This document shows positions 28,270 to 36,775 of a stretch of 64,000 nucleotides of DNA, one piece after another (positions within the stretch are counted from its first letter, which is position 1; each line of letters opens with the position of its first letter). A program made the translations under genes and the position numbers. Origin of the DNA: Roseomonas xinghualingensis (GTDB taxonomy: Bacteria > Pseudomonadota > Alphaproteobacteria > Acetobacterales > Acetobacteraceae); contig NZ_JAOXLP010000020.1 in assembly GCF_025791835.1 (NCBI RefSeq), positions 7,048 through 71,047 on the forward strand, given 5' to 3'. The notes under the pieces are model-generated. The model saw only the letters and a program-made list of their open reading frames with translations, made no database searches and was not told the DNA's origin.

Positions 28270-29211
28270 ATGTTCGCCTACGCGCTTCGCCGGATCGTCG
28301 CCACCATCCCTGTGATGGCCGTGGTGGCGCTCTTTGTCTTCAGTCTTCTCTACATATCACCCGGCGACCCGGCGGCGGTGATCGCCGGCGATCAAGCCAC
28401 GCCCGAGGATGTCGAGAGGATTCGCGCCAGCCTCGGTCTCGACCGACCCTATCTCGTACGATTTGGCGAATGGGTGTGGCACATCGCGCAAGGGGACCTG
28501 GGTACATCGATCTTCACCAACCTGCCGGTCAGCACCATGATCGCGCAGCGGATCGAGCCGACCCTTTCGCTGATGGTGATCACGCTCATCCTGGCGGTCG
28601 GCATCGCGGTGCCGATGGGGGTGATCGCGGCCTGGAAGCAGGGCACCTGGATTGACCGCTCGGTGATGGGATTTGCCGTGCTAGGCTTTTCGGTGCCGGT
28701 TTTCGTGGTGGGCTACCTGCTCGCCTATGTCTTCGCGCTTGAGCTCGATTGGCTGCCGGTGCAGGGCTATACGCCCTTCTCGCGCGGCATCTGGCCCTGG
28801 TTCCAGAATCTGATCCTGCCGGCGGTGGCTCTCGGCGGCGTCTATATCGCCCTCATCGCCCGCATCACTCGCGCCACCATGTTGGAGGTGCTGCAGCAGG
28901 ATTACATCCGCACGGCCCGCGCCAAGGGCGTGGGGCAGCGTGGCATCCTCTTTCTTCATGCGCTGAAGAATGCCGCCGTGCCAATCGTCACTGTCATCGG
29001 CATCGGCGTCGCGTTGCTGATCGGCGGCGCGGTGGTAACCGAGAGCGTGTTCGCCATCCCTGGCCTTGGCCGGTTGACGGTGGATGCGATCCTTCGCCGG
29101 GATTACCCGGTGATCCAGGGAGTCATCCTTCTCTTCTCCTTCACCTATGTTCTCGTGAACCTGGTGATCGACCTCCTCTACACCCTGTTCGATCCGAGGA
29201 TCCGGTATTGA
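28270..29211 (+). CDS. Peptide ABC transporter permease, DppB type (system 2)
   Basis: A 313-aa permease with the DppB N-terminus (FAYALRRIVATIPVMAVVAL), six predicted membrane segments and the coupling region RATMLEVLQQDYIRTARAKG. AAGGA lies 6 nt before the ATG. The stop overlaps the TTG start of the next gene by 4 bp (TTGA), so the pair is translationally coupled. Confidence 0.93.
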   Translation: MFAYALRRIVATIPVMAVVALFVFSLLYISPGDPAAVIAGDQATPEDVERIRASLGLDRPYLVRFGEWVWHIAQGDLGTSIFTNLPVSTMIAQRIEPTLSLMVITLILAVGIAVPMGVIAAWKQGTWIDRSVMGFAVLGFSVPVFVVGYLLAYVFALELDWLPVQGYTPFSRGIWPWFQNLILPAVALGGVYIALIARITRATMLEVLQQDYIRTARAKGVGQRGILFLHALKNAAVPIVTVIGIGVALLIGGAVVTESVFAIPGLGRLTVDAILRRDYPVIQGVILLFSFTYVLVNLVIDLLYTLFDPRIRY

Positions 29212-30134
29212 GCACCTCAACCATCCAGCGGGGCATCCTCCGGCCGGAGGATGTCGCAGCCGCGGCGCCGCTGCCCGACGTGCTTCCTCCGGTGAAGGCG
29301 CGGCGTGGCTTCTTTGGCTTCATCCGCCGCCATCCGACCATGGCGTTCGGCGGCGCGCTGATGCTGCTGATCATCGCAATGGCGATCCTGGCGCCGTTCC
29401 TCGGGACCGTGGACCCGACCGCGCTGGCCCCTGCGCGCCGCACGCGCGAGCCCTCGGCCATGTACTGGTTCGGGACGGATATGCTGGGGCGCGACGTCTA
29501 CTCGCGCGTGCTCTATGGCGCCCGCGTTTCTCTGATCGTCGGCTTCGCCGTGGCCTTCTTCTCATCTGTGATCGGCCTCACCATTGGCCTCATCTCGGGC
29601 TTCGTGCGTTGGGCGGATGCGATCATCATGCGGATCATGGACGGGCTCATGTCCATCCCGTCGATCCTGCTGGCTATCGCCCTGATGGCACTGACCCGTG
29701 GCAGCGTAGGCAACGTGATCCTGGCGATCACCATTGCCGAGGTGCCGCGAGTCTCCCGCCTTGTCCGCGGCGTGGTGCTGTCCCTGCGTGAGCAGCCATA
29801 TGTCGATGCGGCGGTTGCCTCCGGCACCTCCACGCCCCGCATCATCATCAGGCACATCCTGCCGAACACGCTCGCGCCGCTGACGGTGCAGGCCACCTAT
29901 ATCTGCGCCAGCGCGATGATCGCCGAGAGTATCCTCTCCTTCATCGGAGCCGGCACGCCGCCGATCATCCCCTCCTGGGGGAACATCATGGCTGAAGGCC
30001 GGGCGCTCTGGCAGGTGAAGCCCTATATCGTCTTCTTCCCAGCGATCTTCCTCTCCCTCACCGTGCTGGCAGTGAACCTGCTGGGCGACGGCCTGCGGGA
30101 TTCCCTTGACCCCCGCATGGCGAAGAAGGTGTGA
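29208..30134 (+). CDS. Peptide ABC transporter permease, DppC type (system 2)
   Basis: A 308-aa permease. Its open frame runs back to 28749 inside the previous gene, but the family N-terminus begins at the TTG at 29208, with GAGG about 9 nt upstream and overlap with the upstream stop. A cytoplasmic tail of about 40 residues precedes the first membrane segment. The motif [13 protein letters not shown] is typical of DppC. The coupling region lies near [21 protein letters not shown]. Confidence 0.92.
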   Translation: MSTSTIQRGILRPEDVAAAAPLPDVLPPVKARRGFFGFIRRHPTMAFGGALMLLIIAMAILAPFLGTVDPTALAPARRTREPSAMYWFGTDMLGRDVYSRVLYGARVSLIVGFAVAFFSSVIGLTIGLISGFVRWADAIIMRIMDGLMSIPSILLAIALMALTRGSVGNVILAITIAEVPRVSRLVRGVVLSLREQPYVDAAVASGTSTPRIIIRHILPNTLAPLTVQATYICASAMIAESILSFIGAGTPPIIPSWGNIMAEGRALWQVKPYIVFFPAIFLSLTVLAVNLLGDGLRDSLDPRMAKKV

Positions 30135-30136
30135 GC

Positions 30137-31131
<995 letters not shown>

Positions 31132-31135
<4 letters not shown>

Positions 31136-32169
31136 GCGCCACGCTCCAGATGAACGCGCCGCTGCTGCGCGTCGATGATCTCAAGAAGCACTTCCCACTG
31201 CGGGGCGGCCTGCTCGGCGGCGTCACCGGCCATGTCTATGCGGTGGACGGCATCTCCTTCGACATCGCCAAGGGAGAGACCCTCTCGCTGGTCGGTGAAT
31301 CGGGTTGCGGCAAGTCCACCGTCGGGAAGGCGGTGCTACGCCTTTTCGACATTACCGCCGGGCAGGTTGTGCTCGATGGGCAGCGGATCGACACCATGTC
31401 GCAATCCGCCCTGCGGAAGATTCGTCGCCGTGTGCAGGTGGTCTTCCAGGACCCGTTCAGCAGCCTGAACCCGCGCATGCGGGTGAAGGACATCCTGGCC
31501 GAGCCGATCCGCAATTTCGGACTGGCGAAGGACAATGCGGATCTGGATCGCCGACTCGCCGAGCTGATGGATACCGTGCGCCTTCCGCGGGATGCCATCG
31601 GCCGCTGGCCGCACGAATTCTCCGGCGGGCAGCGCCAGCGCATCGGCATCGCCCGCGCCCTGGCGGCCGAGCCCGACCTCATCATCTGCGACGAGGCCGT
31701 CTCGGCGCTCGATGTCTCGGTGAAGGCGCAGATCGTTAACCTGCTGCAGGATCTGCAGGCCAAGCTCGGCCTTGCGCTGCTCTTCATCAGCCACGACCTC
31801 GCCATCGTCGAGCACATGACCCATCGGGTGGCGGTGATGTATCTCGGCAAGATCGTGGAGGTGGCACCGCGGCGCAGCCTCTTCGCCGCACCGAAGCATC
31901 CCTATACTGAGGCCCTGCTCTCGGCCGTGCCGGTGCCCCAGCCGGGCGCGGCGCGGAAGCGGATCATCCTCAAGGGCGACGTGCCGAGCCCGATCAACCC
32001 GCCCAGTGGGTGCCGCTTCCACACCCGCTGCCCTTATGCCTTCGACCGCTGCAAGCTGGATGAGCCGCTGCTCAAGCCGACCAGCACCGGGCATCTGGCG
32101 GCCTGCCACCTGCACGACCTCCCGGCCGTGCAGAATCCTTTGTCGCGGGATGTGTCGCCCCTCCATTGA
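31132..32169 (+). CDS. Peptide ABC transporter ATP-binding protein, DppF type (system 2)
   Basis: A 345-aa ATPase with Walker A GESGCGKS, signature SGGQRQR, Walker [13 protein letters not shown] and C-terminal [10 protein letters not shown]. The usual EPT of Walker B is EAV here, a variation seen in some DppF proteins. The ATG at 31132 overlaps the upstream stop (ATGA); the frame further upstream is a shadow of the preceding gene. It ends the system 2 operon, and an 8-bp inverted repeat follows. Confidence 0.93.
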
Positions 32170-32213
32170 GGGGCGGCATGCGGGGCGGCTCGCTTGACGC
32201 ATCGAAGGCGTCG

Positions 32214-32241
32214 CGCGACGTTCCGGTCCGTGGACGTCGCG
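32214..32241 (+). other. Perfect 8-bp inverted repeat between ABC operon and molybdenum-hydroxylase genes
   Basis: CGCGACGT (32214-32221) and ACGTCGCG (32234-32241) surround a 12-nt loop, ending 10 bp before the FeS-subunit ATG. It could be a factor-independent terminator without a strong T-tract, an operator, or a leader hairpin next to the ribosome-binding site. I cannot decide among these from sequence. Confidence 0.45.
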
Positions 32242-32251
32242 GGAGCCGAAC

Positions 32252-32755
32252 ATGCCAAGCGTGAACCTGACTGTGAACGGCCAGCCGCACAGCGTCGAAG
32301 TGGAGGGCCGGACTCTCCTCGTCGAGCTGCTGCGTGAGAAGCTTAGCCTGACCGGCACGCATGTCGGCTGCGACACCAGCCAGTGCGGGGCCTGCGTGGT
32401 GCATGTGGATGGCGAAAGCGTGAAGTCCTGCACCATGCTGGCCGTCCAGGCCGAGGGCACCTCTGTCACCACCATTGAGGGGCTCGCGGCGCCGGACGGC
32501 ACGCTGCACCCGATGCAGGAAGCCTTCCGCGAGTATCACGCCCTGCAATGTGGCTTCTGTACCCCCGGCATGGTCATGTCGGCCATCGACCTGGTGAAGA
32601 AGCACCCTGAGGGGATGGACGAGCACGAGATCCGTGAGGGGCTGGAGGGCAATCTCTGCCGCTGCACGGGCTACCACAACATCGTCAAGGCGATCGCGGC
32701 CGCGCAGGAGGTCATGCATGGCCGCCGCACCGCGCTGGCCCCGGCGGAGGTCTGA
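32252..32755 (+). CDS. [2Fe-2S] subunit of a xanthine-oxidase-family hydroxylase (CoxS-like)
   Basis: A 167-aa electron-transfer subunit with two FeS clusters. The plant-type ferredoxin cluster uses C40, C45, C48 and C60 ([11 protein letters not shown]). The second cluster uses C100, C103, C136 and C138 (QCGFC and [10 protein letters not shown]). Such proteins pass electrons between a molybdopterin large subunit and an FAD subunit in CO dehydrogenase-like, isoquinoline or aldehyde oxidoreductases. The FAD subunit follows after 6 bp. The large catalytic subunit is not encoded next to it, which is unusual. Confidence 0.93.
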   Translation: MPSVNLTVNGQPHSVEVEGRTLLVELLREKLSLTGTHVGCDTSQCGACVVHVDGESVKSCTMLAVQAEGTSVTTIEGLAAPDGTLHPMQEAFREYHALQCGFCTPGMVMSAIDLVKKHPEGMDEHEIREGLEGNLCRCTGYHNIVKAIAAAQEVMHGRRTALAPAEV

Positions 32756-32761
32756 TCAGCG

Positions 32762-33553
32762 ATGTACGACTTCGCCTTCCACAAGCCATCCACCCTTGCC
32801 GAGGCGGTGGGGCTGCTTGCCGATCCCGACGCCCGCCCGCTTTCTGGCGGCCAGACCATCCTGCCGGCGCTGAAGCACCGGCTGGACCGCCCTTCCGCTC
32901 TGGTAGATCTTTCCGGCATCGCCGAGCTGCGCGGTATCCGGCGGGAAGGGGACAGGTTGGTCATCGGCGCCATGTCCCGCCATGCCGAGATCAGCCGGGA
33001 CCCAACGGTGCAGGCCGCCATTCCGGCCCTGGCCCGCATGGCCGGTAATCTGGGTGATACCCAGGTCCGCAACCGGGGCACCATGGGGGGTTCTCTGGCG
33101 AATAACGATCCCGCGGCCGATTACCCGGCCGCCGCGCTGGGCCTTGGCGCCACGCTGGTGACCAACCGCCGCCGCATCCCGGCCGACGAGTTCTTCCTGG
33201 GCATGTTCACCACCGCCCTGGAGCCGGGGGAGCTGCTGACCGGGATTGAATACCCGATCCCGGACAAGGCCGGTTACGCCAAGATGCGGAACCCAGCCTC
33301 CCGCTATGTGATGACCGGTGTCTTCGTCTCACGCGGCCCGGCCGGGGTGCGCGTCGTGGTGAACGGCGCCGGGCCGGGCGTGTTCCGCCAGGCTGAAATG
33401 GAGGCGGCACTGACCGGCAATTGGTCGCCCGAGGCTGTGGCCGGTATCCGCCAGTCGCCAGACGCGCTGAACAGCGACATCCATGGCAGCGCCGAGTACC
33501 GGGCCCATCTCGTCACGGTGATGGCGAAGCGCGCCGTTGTCGATGCAGGCTGA
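32762..33553 (+). CDS. FAD-binding subunit of a xanthine-oxidase-family hydroxylase (CoxM-like)
   Basis: A 263-aa protein of the PCMH-type FAD family. The N-terminal YDFAFHKPSTLAEAVGLL and the flavin-loop sequences LSGGQTILPAL (about residues 29-39) and NRGTMGGSLANNDPAADYP (about 103-121) are characteristic. It would accept electrons from the FeS subunit. It is 6 bp downstream of that gene and overlaps the next gene by 11 bp. No molybdopterin subunit follows. Confidence 0.92.
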   Translation: MYDFAFHKPSTLAEAVGLLADPDARPLSGGQTILPALKHRLDRPSALVDLSGIAELRGIRREGDRLVIGAMSRHAEISRDPTVQAAIPALARMAGNLGDTQVRNRGTMGGSLANNDPAADYPAAALGLGATLVTNRRRIPADEFFLGMFTTALEPGELLTGIEYPIPDKAGYAKMRNPASRYVMTGVFVSRGPAGVRVVVNGAGPGVFRQAEMEAALTGNWSPEAVAGIRQSPDALNSDIHGSAEYRAHLVTVMAKRAVVDAG

Positions 33554-34835
33554 GGCGGCGTCTCCGGAGGGCCGGGGAGCGCATCTGGTGGTCATCGGCG
33601 CCGGCATCGTCGGCGCCTGCACCGCCCTGGCCGCGATCGATCGAGGGATGCGGGTCACCATTCTCGACCCCGGTCCGCCGGGGGGAGAGCAGGCGGCCTC
33701 CTATGGGAATGGCTGCTGGCTCTCCTTCATGTCGGTGCTGCCGCCCGCCATGCCAGGGCTGTGGAAGCAGGTTCCAGGCTTCCTGCGTGATCCGCTCGGT
33801 CCACTGGCGATCCGCTGGTCCTACTTTCCGCGAGTCGTCCCCTGGCTTTGGGCCTATCTCCGCTCCGGCTGGACCGAGGCTCAGGTGCTGAAGACAGCCA
33901 GGGCGCTGAAGAGCCTGCTCTCGGATGGTCCGGCCCTGCACAAGGATTTGGCAGAGCGCGCCGGGGTGCCAGAGCTGATCCGGCGGGACGGGCTGATGTA
34001 TGTCTATCCCTCCCGAGAGGAATACGAAAAGGAGGCGATGGGTTGGCGGATCCGCAAGGCCGTCGGCCTCTCCTGGAAGGAGATCGGGCCGGAGGAGATG
34101 CGGCAGCTGCAACCGGATCTCGACCGCCGCTACGGCTTCGGCGCCCTCTTCGAGGAAGCCGGCCATTGCACCGATCCAGGCGCCTATGTCGCGGCGCTGG
34201 TGGAGCAGGCAGTGACCGAGGGAGCGGAGCTGCGCCGCGTCGCCGCGACCGGCTTCCGCATAGAGGGCGGCCGGCTGAAGGGCGTGCTGACGGGGGAGGG
34301 GGAAGTTCCCGCCGACCGCGCGGTGATTGCCGCCGGCGCCCGCTCAAAGGCTCTTGCCGCCGCTGCTGGCACGCGGGTGCCGCTCGAGACGGAGCGGGGC
34401 TATCATGCTGTCGTGCTGGGCGCGGAAACCGGCCCGCGTATTCCGATCATGCCTTCGGACGGCAAGATGGCCATTACCCCGACGCGCGCCGGGCTGCGGG
34501 TTTCAGGGCAGGTGGAGATCGCCGGAATCGAGGCCGCCCCGAACTGGAAACGTTCGGAGATCCTGCGGGACCATCTGCTGCGCTCCTTCCCGGGACTGCC
34601 CCGAGACCTGCCGGCGGAGCGGGTGAAATTCTGGATGGGTCACCGCCCCTCCATGCCTGATGGGCTGCCATGCATAGGTCTCTCAGCGGCCACGCCGGAT
34701 GTGGTCCTGGCCTTCGGGCATGGGCATGTGGGTCTGGTCAGCGGCCCTCGGAGCGGGCAGGCGGCGGCTGCGCTGGCGGCGGGAACCTCCCCAGGGATTG
34801 ATCTGGAATCGTACGAACCGCGTCGATTCACCTAG
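33543..34835 (+). CDS. FAD-dependent oxidoreductase, DadA/D-amino-acid dehydrogenase type
   Basis: A 430-aa flavoprotein of the DAO family. The dinucleotide-binding motif VVIGAGIVGACTA is near residues 15-27, a central substrate-binding region follows, and the late HRPSMPDGLPCIG and FGHGHVGLVSGP stretches match DadA. The likely reaction is oxidation of a D-amino acid or N-methyl amine to the 2-oxoacid. The ATG at 33543 is used; a TTG at 33537 is the alternative. It overlaps the CoxM-like gene by 11 bp, so the two are cotranscribed. Confidence 0.88.
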   Translation: MQAEAASPEGRGAHLVVIGAGIVGACTALAAIDRGMRVTILDPGPPGGEQAASYGNGCWLSFMSVLPPAMPGLWKQVPGFLRDPLGPLAIRWSYFPRVVPWLWAYLRSGWTEAQVLKTARALKSLLSDGPALHKDLAERAGVPELIRRDGLMYVYPSREEYEKEAMGWRIRKAVGLSWKEIGPEEMRQLQPDLDRRYGFGALFEEAGHCTDPGAYVAALVEQAVTEGAELRRVAATGFRIEGGRLKGVLTGEGEVPADRAVIAAGARSKALAAAAGTRVPLETERGYHAVVLGAETGPRIPIMPSDGKMAITPTRAGLRVSGQVEIAGIEAAPNWKRSEILRDHLLRSFPGLPRDLPAERVKFWMGHRPSMPDGLPCIGLSAATPDVVLAFGHGHVGLVSGPRSGQAAAALAAGTSPGIDLESYEPRRFT

Positions 34836-34841
34836 CATTCC

Positions 34842-34870
34842 TTGCATCAGCGTGCCAGCATGAGGATACC
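34842..34870 (+). promoter_or_regulatory. Candidate promoter of the cold-shock-domain gene
   Basis: TTGCAT (34842-34847) and GATACC (34865-34870) are separated by 17 bp and would give a leader of about 40 nt before the GTG at 34918. The -10 match is weak. The 82-bp intergenic gap offers nothing better. Confidence 0.3.
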
Positions 34871-34917
34871 GGTCCTGCATCCCGTCGGGCCGATATGTTT
34901 GCGGAAATAGATATACA

Positions 34918-35685
34918 GTGTTCCCCGAGAATGAATCGCAGGGCGGCACCGGGCCCGTCGAGGCCGAGGTGAAGTGGTATAATGGCCGTAAGGGTTTCGG
35001 CTTCGTGCTCGGGCCCGACGGACAGGACGTTTTCTTCCACGCATCCGCGATGGCCGAGGCCGGCATTCAGTCGGCTGACACGGGCGACAAGTTGGTCTGC
35101 GAGATTGGCACGGACCGTCAGGGCCGCCGTCTCGTCACCCGCATTATCGAGCTGAAGCCCGGTCCGGGCGGTGGCGCCGGTGGTGGCGGTGGCTTTGGGG
35201 ACCGCCCGCGCCGCGAGTTCGGTGGTGGCGGTGGCTTCGGCGATCGTCCGCCGCGCCGCGATTTCGGTGGCCCGGGTGGTGGCTTCGGCGATCGTCCGCC
35301 GCGCCGCGATTTCGGTGGCCCGGGTGGTGGCTTCGGCGATCGTCCGCCGCGCCGCGATTTCGGTGGCCCGGGTGGTGGCTTCGGCGGTGGTGCCGGCGGC
35401 GGCTTTGGTGGCCCGCGCCGCGACTTCGGCGATCGCCCGCCGCGCCGTGACTTTGGCCGTGACGAGGGTGGCCCGACCTATGCCGTGAACGGCACGGTGA
35501 AGTGGTTCGACCAGGTGCGCGGCTTCGGCTTCGTGACCCCGGACGACGGTGGCCAGGACGTGTTCCTGCACTCCTCCGTCCTGCAGCGCGCCGGCGTGAC
35601 CGACGTTCAGCAGGGCCAGAAGGTGAACCTGGACGTGCGCGACGGCCAGCGCGGCCGCCAGGCCGTGCAGTACAAGGGCGGCTGA
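34918..35685 (+). CDS. Double cold-shock-domain RNA-binding protein with Gly/Arg-rich linker
   Basis: A 255-aa protein with two cold-shock domains. CSD1 is at about residues 14-78 (EVKWYNGRKGFGFV, then DVFFHAS) and CSD2 at about 188-253 (GTVKWFDQVRGFGFV, then DVFLHSS); both keep the RNP1/RNP2 aromatic residues. Between them lies a disordered linker of about 105 residues made of GFGDRPPRRDFGGPGG-type repeats, resembling RGG boxes. It is expected to bind single-stranded RNA or DNA as a chaperone. The start is a GTG; an ATG at 34895 is out of frame. A strong terminator follows, so it is monocistronic. Confidence 0.9.
   Translation: MFPENESQGGTGPVEAEVKWYNGRKGFGFVLGPDGQDVFFHASAMAEAGIQSADTGDKLVCEIGTDRQGRRLVTRIIELKPGPGGGAGGGGGFGDRPRREFGGGGGFGDRPPRRDFGGPGGGFGDRPPRRDFGGPGGGFGDRPPRRDFGGPGGGFGGGAGGGFGGPRRDFGDRPPRRDFGRDEGGPTYAVNGTVKWFDQVRGFGFVTPDDGGQDVFLHSSVLQRAGVTDVQQGQKVNLDVRDGQRGRQAVQYKGG
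35233..35376 (+). repeat. Three perfect 48-bp tandem repeats in the cold-shock protein linker
   Basis: Units occupy 35233-35280, 35281-35328 and 35329-35376 and are identical, with degenerate copies on both sides. Each encodes 16 residues of Gly, Arg, Pro, Asp and Phe. Exact identity suggests recent slippage or recombination, so copy number may vary among strains. Confidence 0.95.
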
Positions 35686-35711
35686 TCGCCCTATCCTTGA
35701 AGGATGAAGGT

Positions 35712-35736
35712 AGGCCCCGGCTATGAGCCGGGGCCT
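35712..35736 (+). terminator. Intrinsic terminator of the cold-shock-domain gene
   Basis: A perfect 11-bp stem (35712-35722 with 35726-35736) closes on a 3-nt ATG loop, about 27 bp after the stop codon. A short TCTGATTCT pyrimidine-rich tract follows. It is the clearest terminator in the window. Confidence 0.85.
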
Positions 35737-35800
35737 TCTGATTCTGGGCTATTGTTTGTGATGTGTGGCGAAGGCGTGTGGCGTTAGCCCTTCCTTCATG

Positions 35801-35854
35801 CTTCGCGTCCAGTGTCTTCCCGAGGGCGGGTGACCCGCCGACGCGAAGGGAAGA
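35801..35854 (+). promoter_or_regulatory. Structured flagellin leader with competing hairpins covering the ribosome-binding site
   Basis: CTTCGCGTC (35801-35809) is a perfect complement of GACGCGAAG (35840-35848). TCTTCCC (35815-35821) is a perfect complement of GGGAAGA (35848-35854), which is the Shine-Dalgarno region of the ATG at 35860. A third dyad, GGCGGGT/ACCCGCC (35825-35831 with 35833-35839), lies inside both. Either long stem would occlude all or part of the ribosome-binding site. Post-transcriptional control of flagellin through its 5' leader is known in Caulobacter (FlbT); equivalence here is inference. Confidence 0.55.
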
Positions 35855-35859
35855 CCCCG

Positions 35860-36696
35860 ATGGCGACCAATTCCGTCAATACGAACATCGGCGCGCAGGT
35901 CGCGCTGCAATCGCTCAACCGCACGAATGAAGCCCTGGCAGTGACGCAGAAGCGTGTCTCCACCGGCTATCGGGTAGCGGATGCGAAAGACGACGGGGCC
36001 GCCTTCGCCGTGGCGCAGTCCGTGCGGGCGGACATCGCTGGCCTGACCTCGGCCAATGAGCAGATGGGCAGCGTCCGGGGCATCCTGGACACCACCCTTG
36101 CGGGTTTGAACAAGGTCTCGGACACGATGACGGAGATCCGCGGCGTGCTGGTGAAGCTTGCCGATGGCACGCTCTCGACTTCCCAGCGCACCCAGTACCA
36201 GGCGCAGTACGATTCCCTGCGGACCCAGGTGCAGAACTTCATCTCGGACGCGACCTATAACGGCCGGACGCTCCTCACCACCTCCACGGCGGCCGGCGGC
36301 GGCAACATCGCCACCACGCGGAACGAGCAGGCCACCGTCTACAGTCTCACCGCCGTTGAGGGGGCGAGCACGCTGGTGGTGGCGGCAGCGCCCACCGATG
36401 CGGCCGGTGCCGCTTCAGCCCTTGCAGCAACAGGCGATTTCCAGACGAAGATGACGGCGGTGAACACCGCGCTGAATACCTTCGGCTCGAACTCGACCTA
36501 TCTTGAGTCGCAGATGAGCTACAATAAGGAGAAGCTCGACGCGCTGGAGTCCGGCCTGGGCTCGCTGATCGATGCTGATCTGGCAAAGGAGAGCGCCATG
36601 CTCCAGGCGCTGCAGATCCGGCAGCAGCTCGGTACGCAGGCACTGGGCATCGCAAACCAATCGCCCCAGGGCCTGCTCAGCCTCTTCCGCGGCTGA
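35860..36696 (+). CDS. Flagellin
   Basis: A 278-aa filament protein. The N-terminal D0/D1 helices (SVNTNIGAQVALQSLN, then LAVTQKRVSTGYRVADAKDDGAAFAVAQ) and the C-terminal helices (DADLAKESAMLQALQIRQQLGTQALGIANQSPQGLLSLF) are conserved. The central variable region is short, as in many alphaproteobacterial flagellins. The ATG at 35860 is preceded by GAAGGGAAG; the frame extends to 35812, but that part is leader. No flaF, flbT or other flagellar gene is adjacent, so this copy stands alone. Secretion is by the flagellar type III pathway. Confidence 0.93.
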   Translation: MATNSVNTNIGAQVALQSLNRTNEALAVTQKRVSTGYRVADAKDDGAAFAVAQSVRADIAGLTSANEQMGSVRGILDTTLAGLNKVSDTMTEIRGVLVKLADGTLSTSQRTQYQAQYDSLRTQVQNFISDATYNGRTLLTTSTAAGGGNIATTRNEQATVYSLTAVEGASTLVVAAAPTDAAGAASALAATGDFQTKMTAVNTALNTFGSNSTYLESQMSYNKEKLDALESGLGSLIDADLAKESAMLQALQIRQQLGTQALGIANQSPQGLLSLFRG

Positions 36697-36775
36697 AGCC
36701 GGCCGAAGCTGCCTTGCCACTCCCGATCCGGGAGAGCCACCCTATCTTTGGGAAAAGGCATGGGAGGATGGCTCG

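Noticed and set aside
28749..29207. N-terminal extension of the system 2 DppC permease
   Set aside because: It overlaps the DppB gene in another frame; the family N-terminus begins at the TTG 29208.
35233..35376. CRISPR-like array
   Set aside because: The repeats are directly adjacent without spacers and lie in frame inside a coding gene. No CRISPR array was seen elsewhere.
34828..35571. 247-aa minus-strand frame with Ala/Thr/Arg repeats
   Set aside because: It is the reverse complement of the 48-bp repeats of the cold-shock protein; the repeats come from the real gene.
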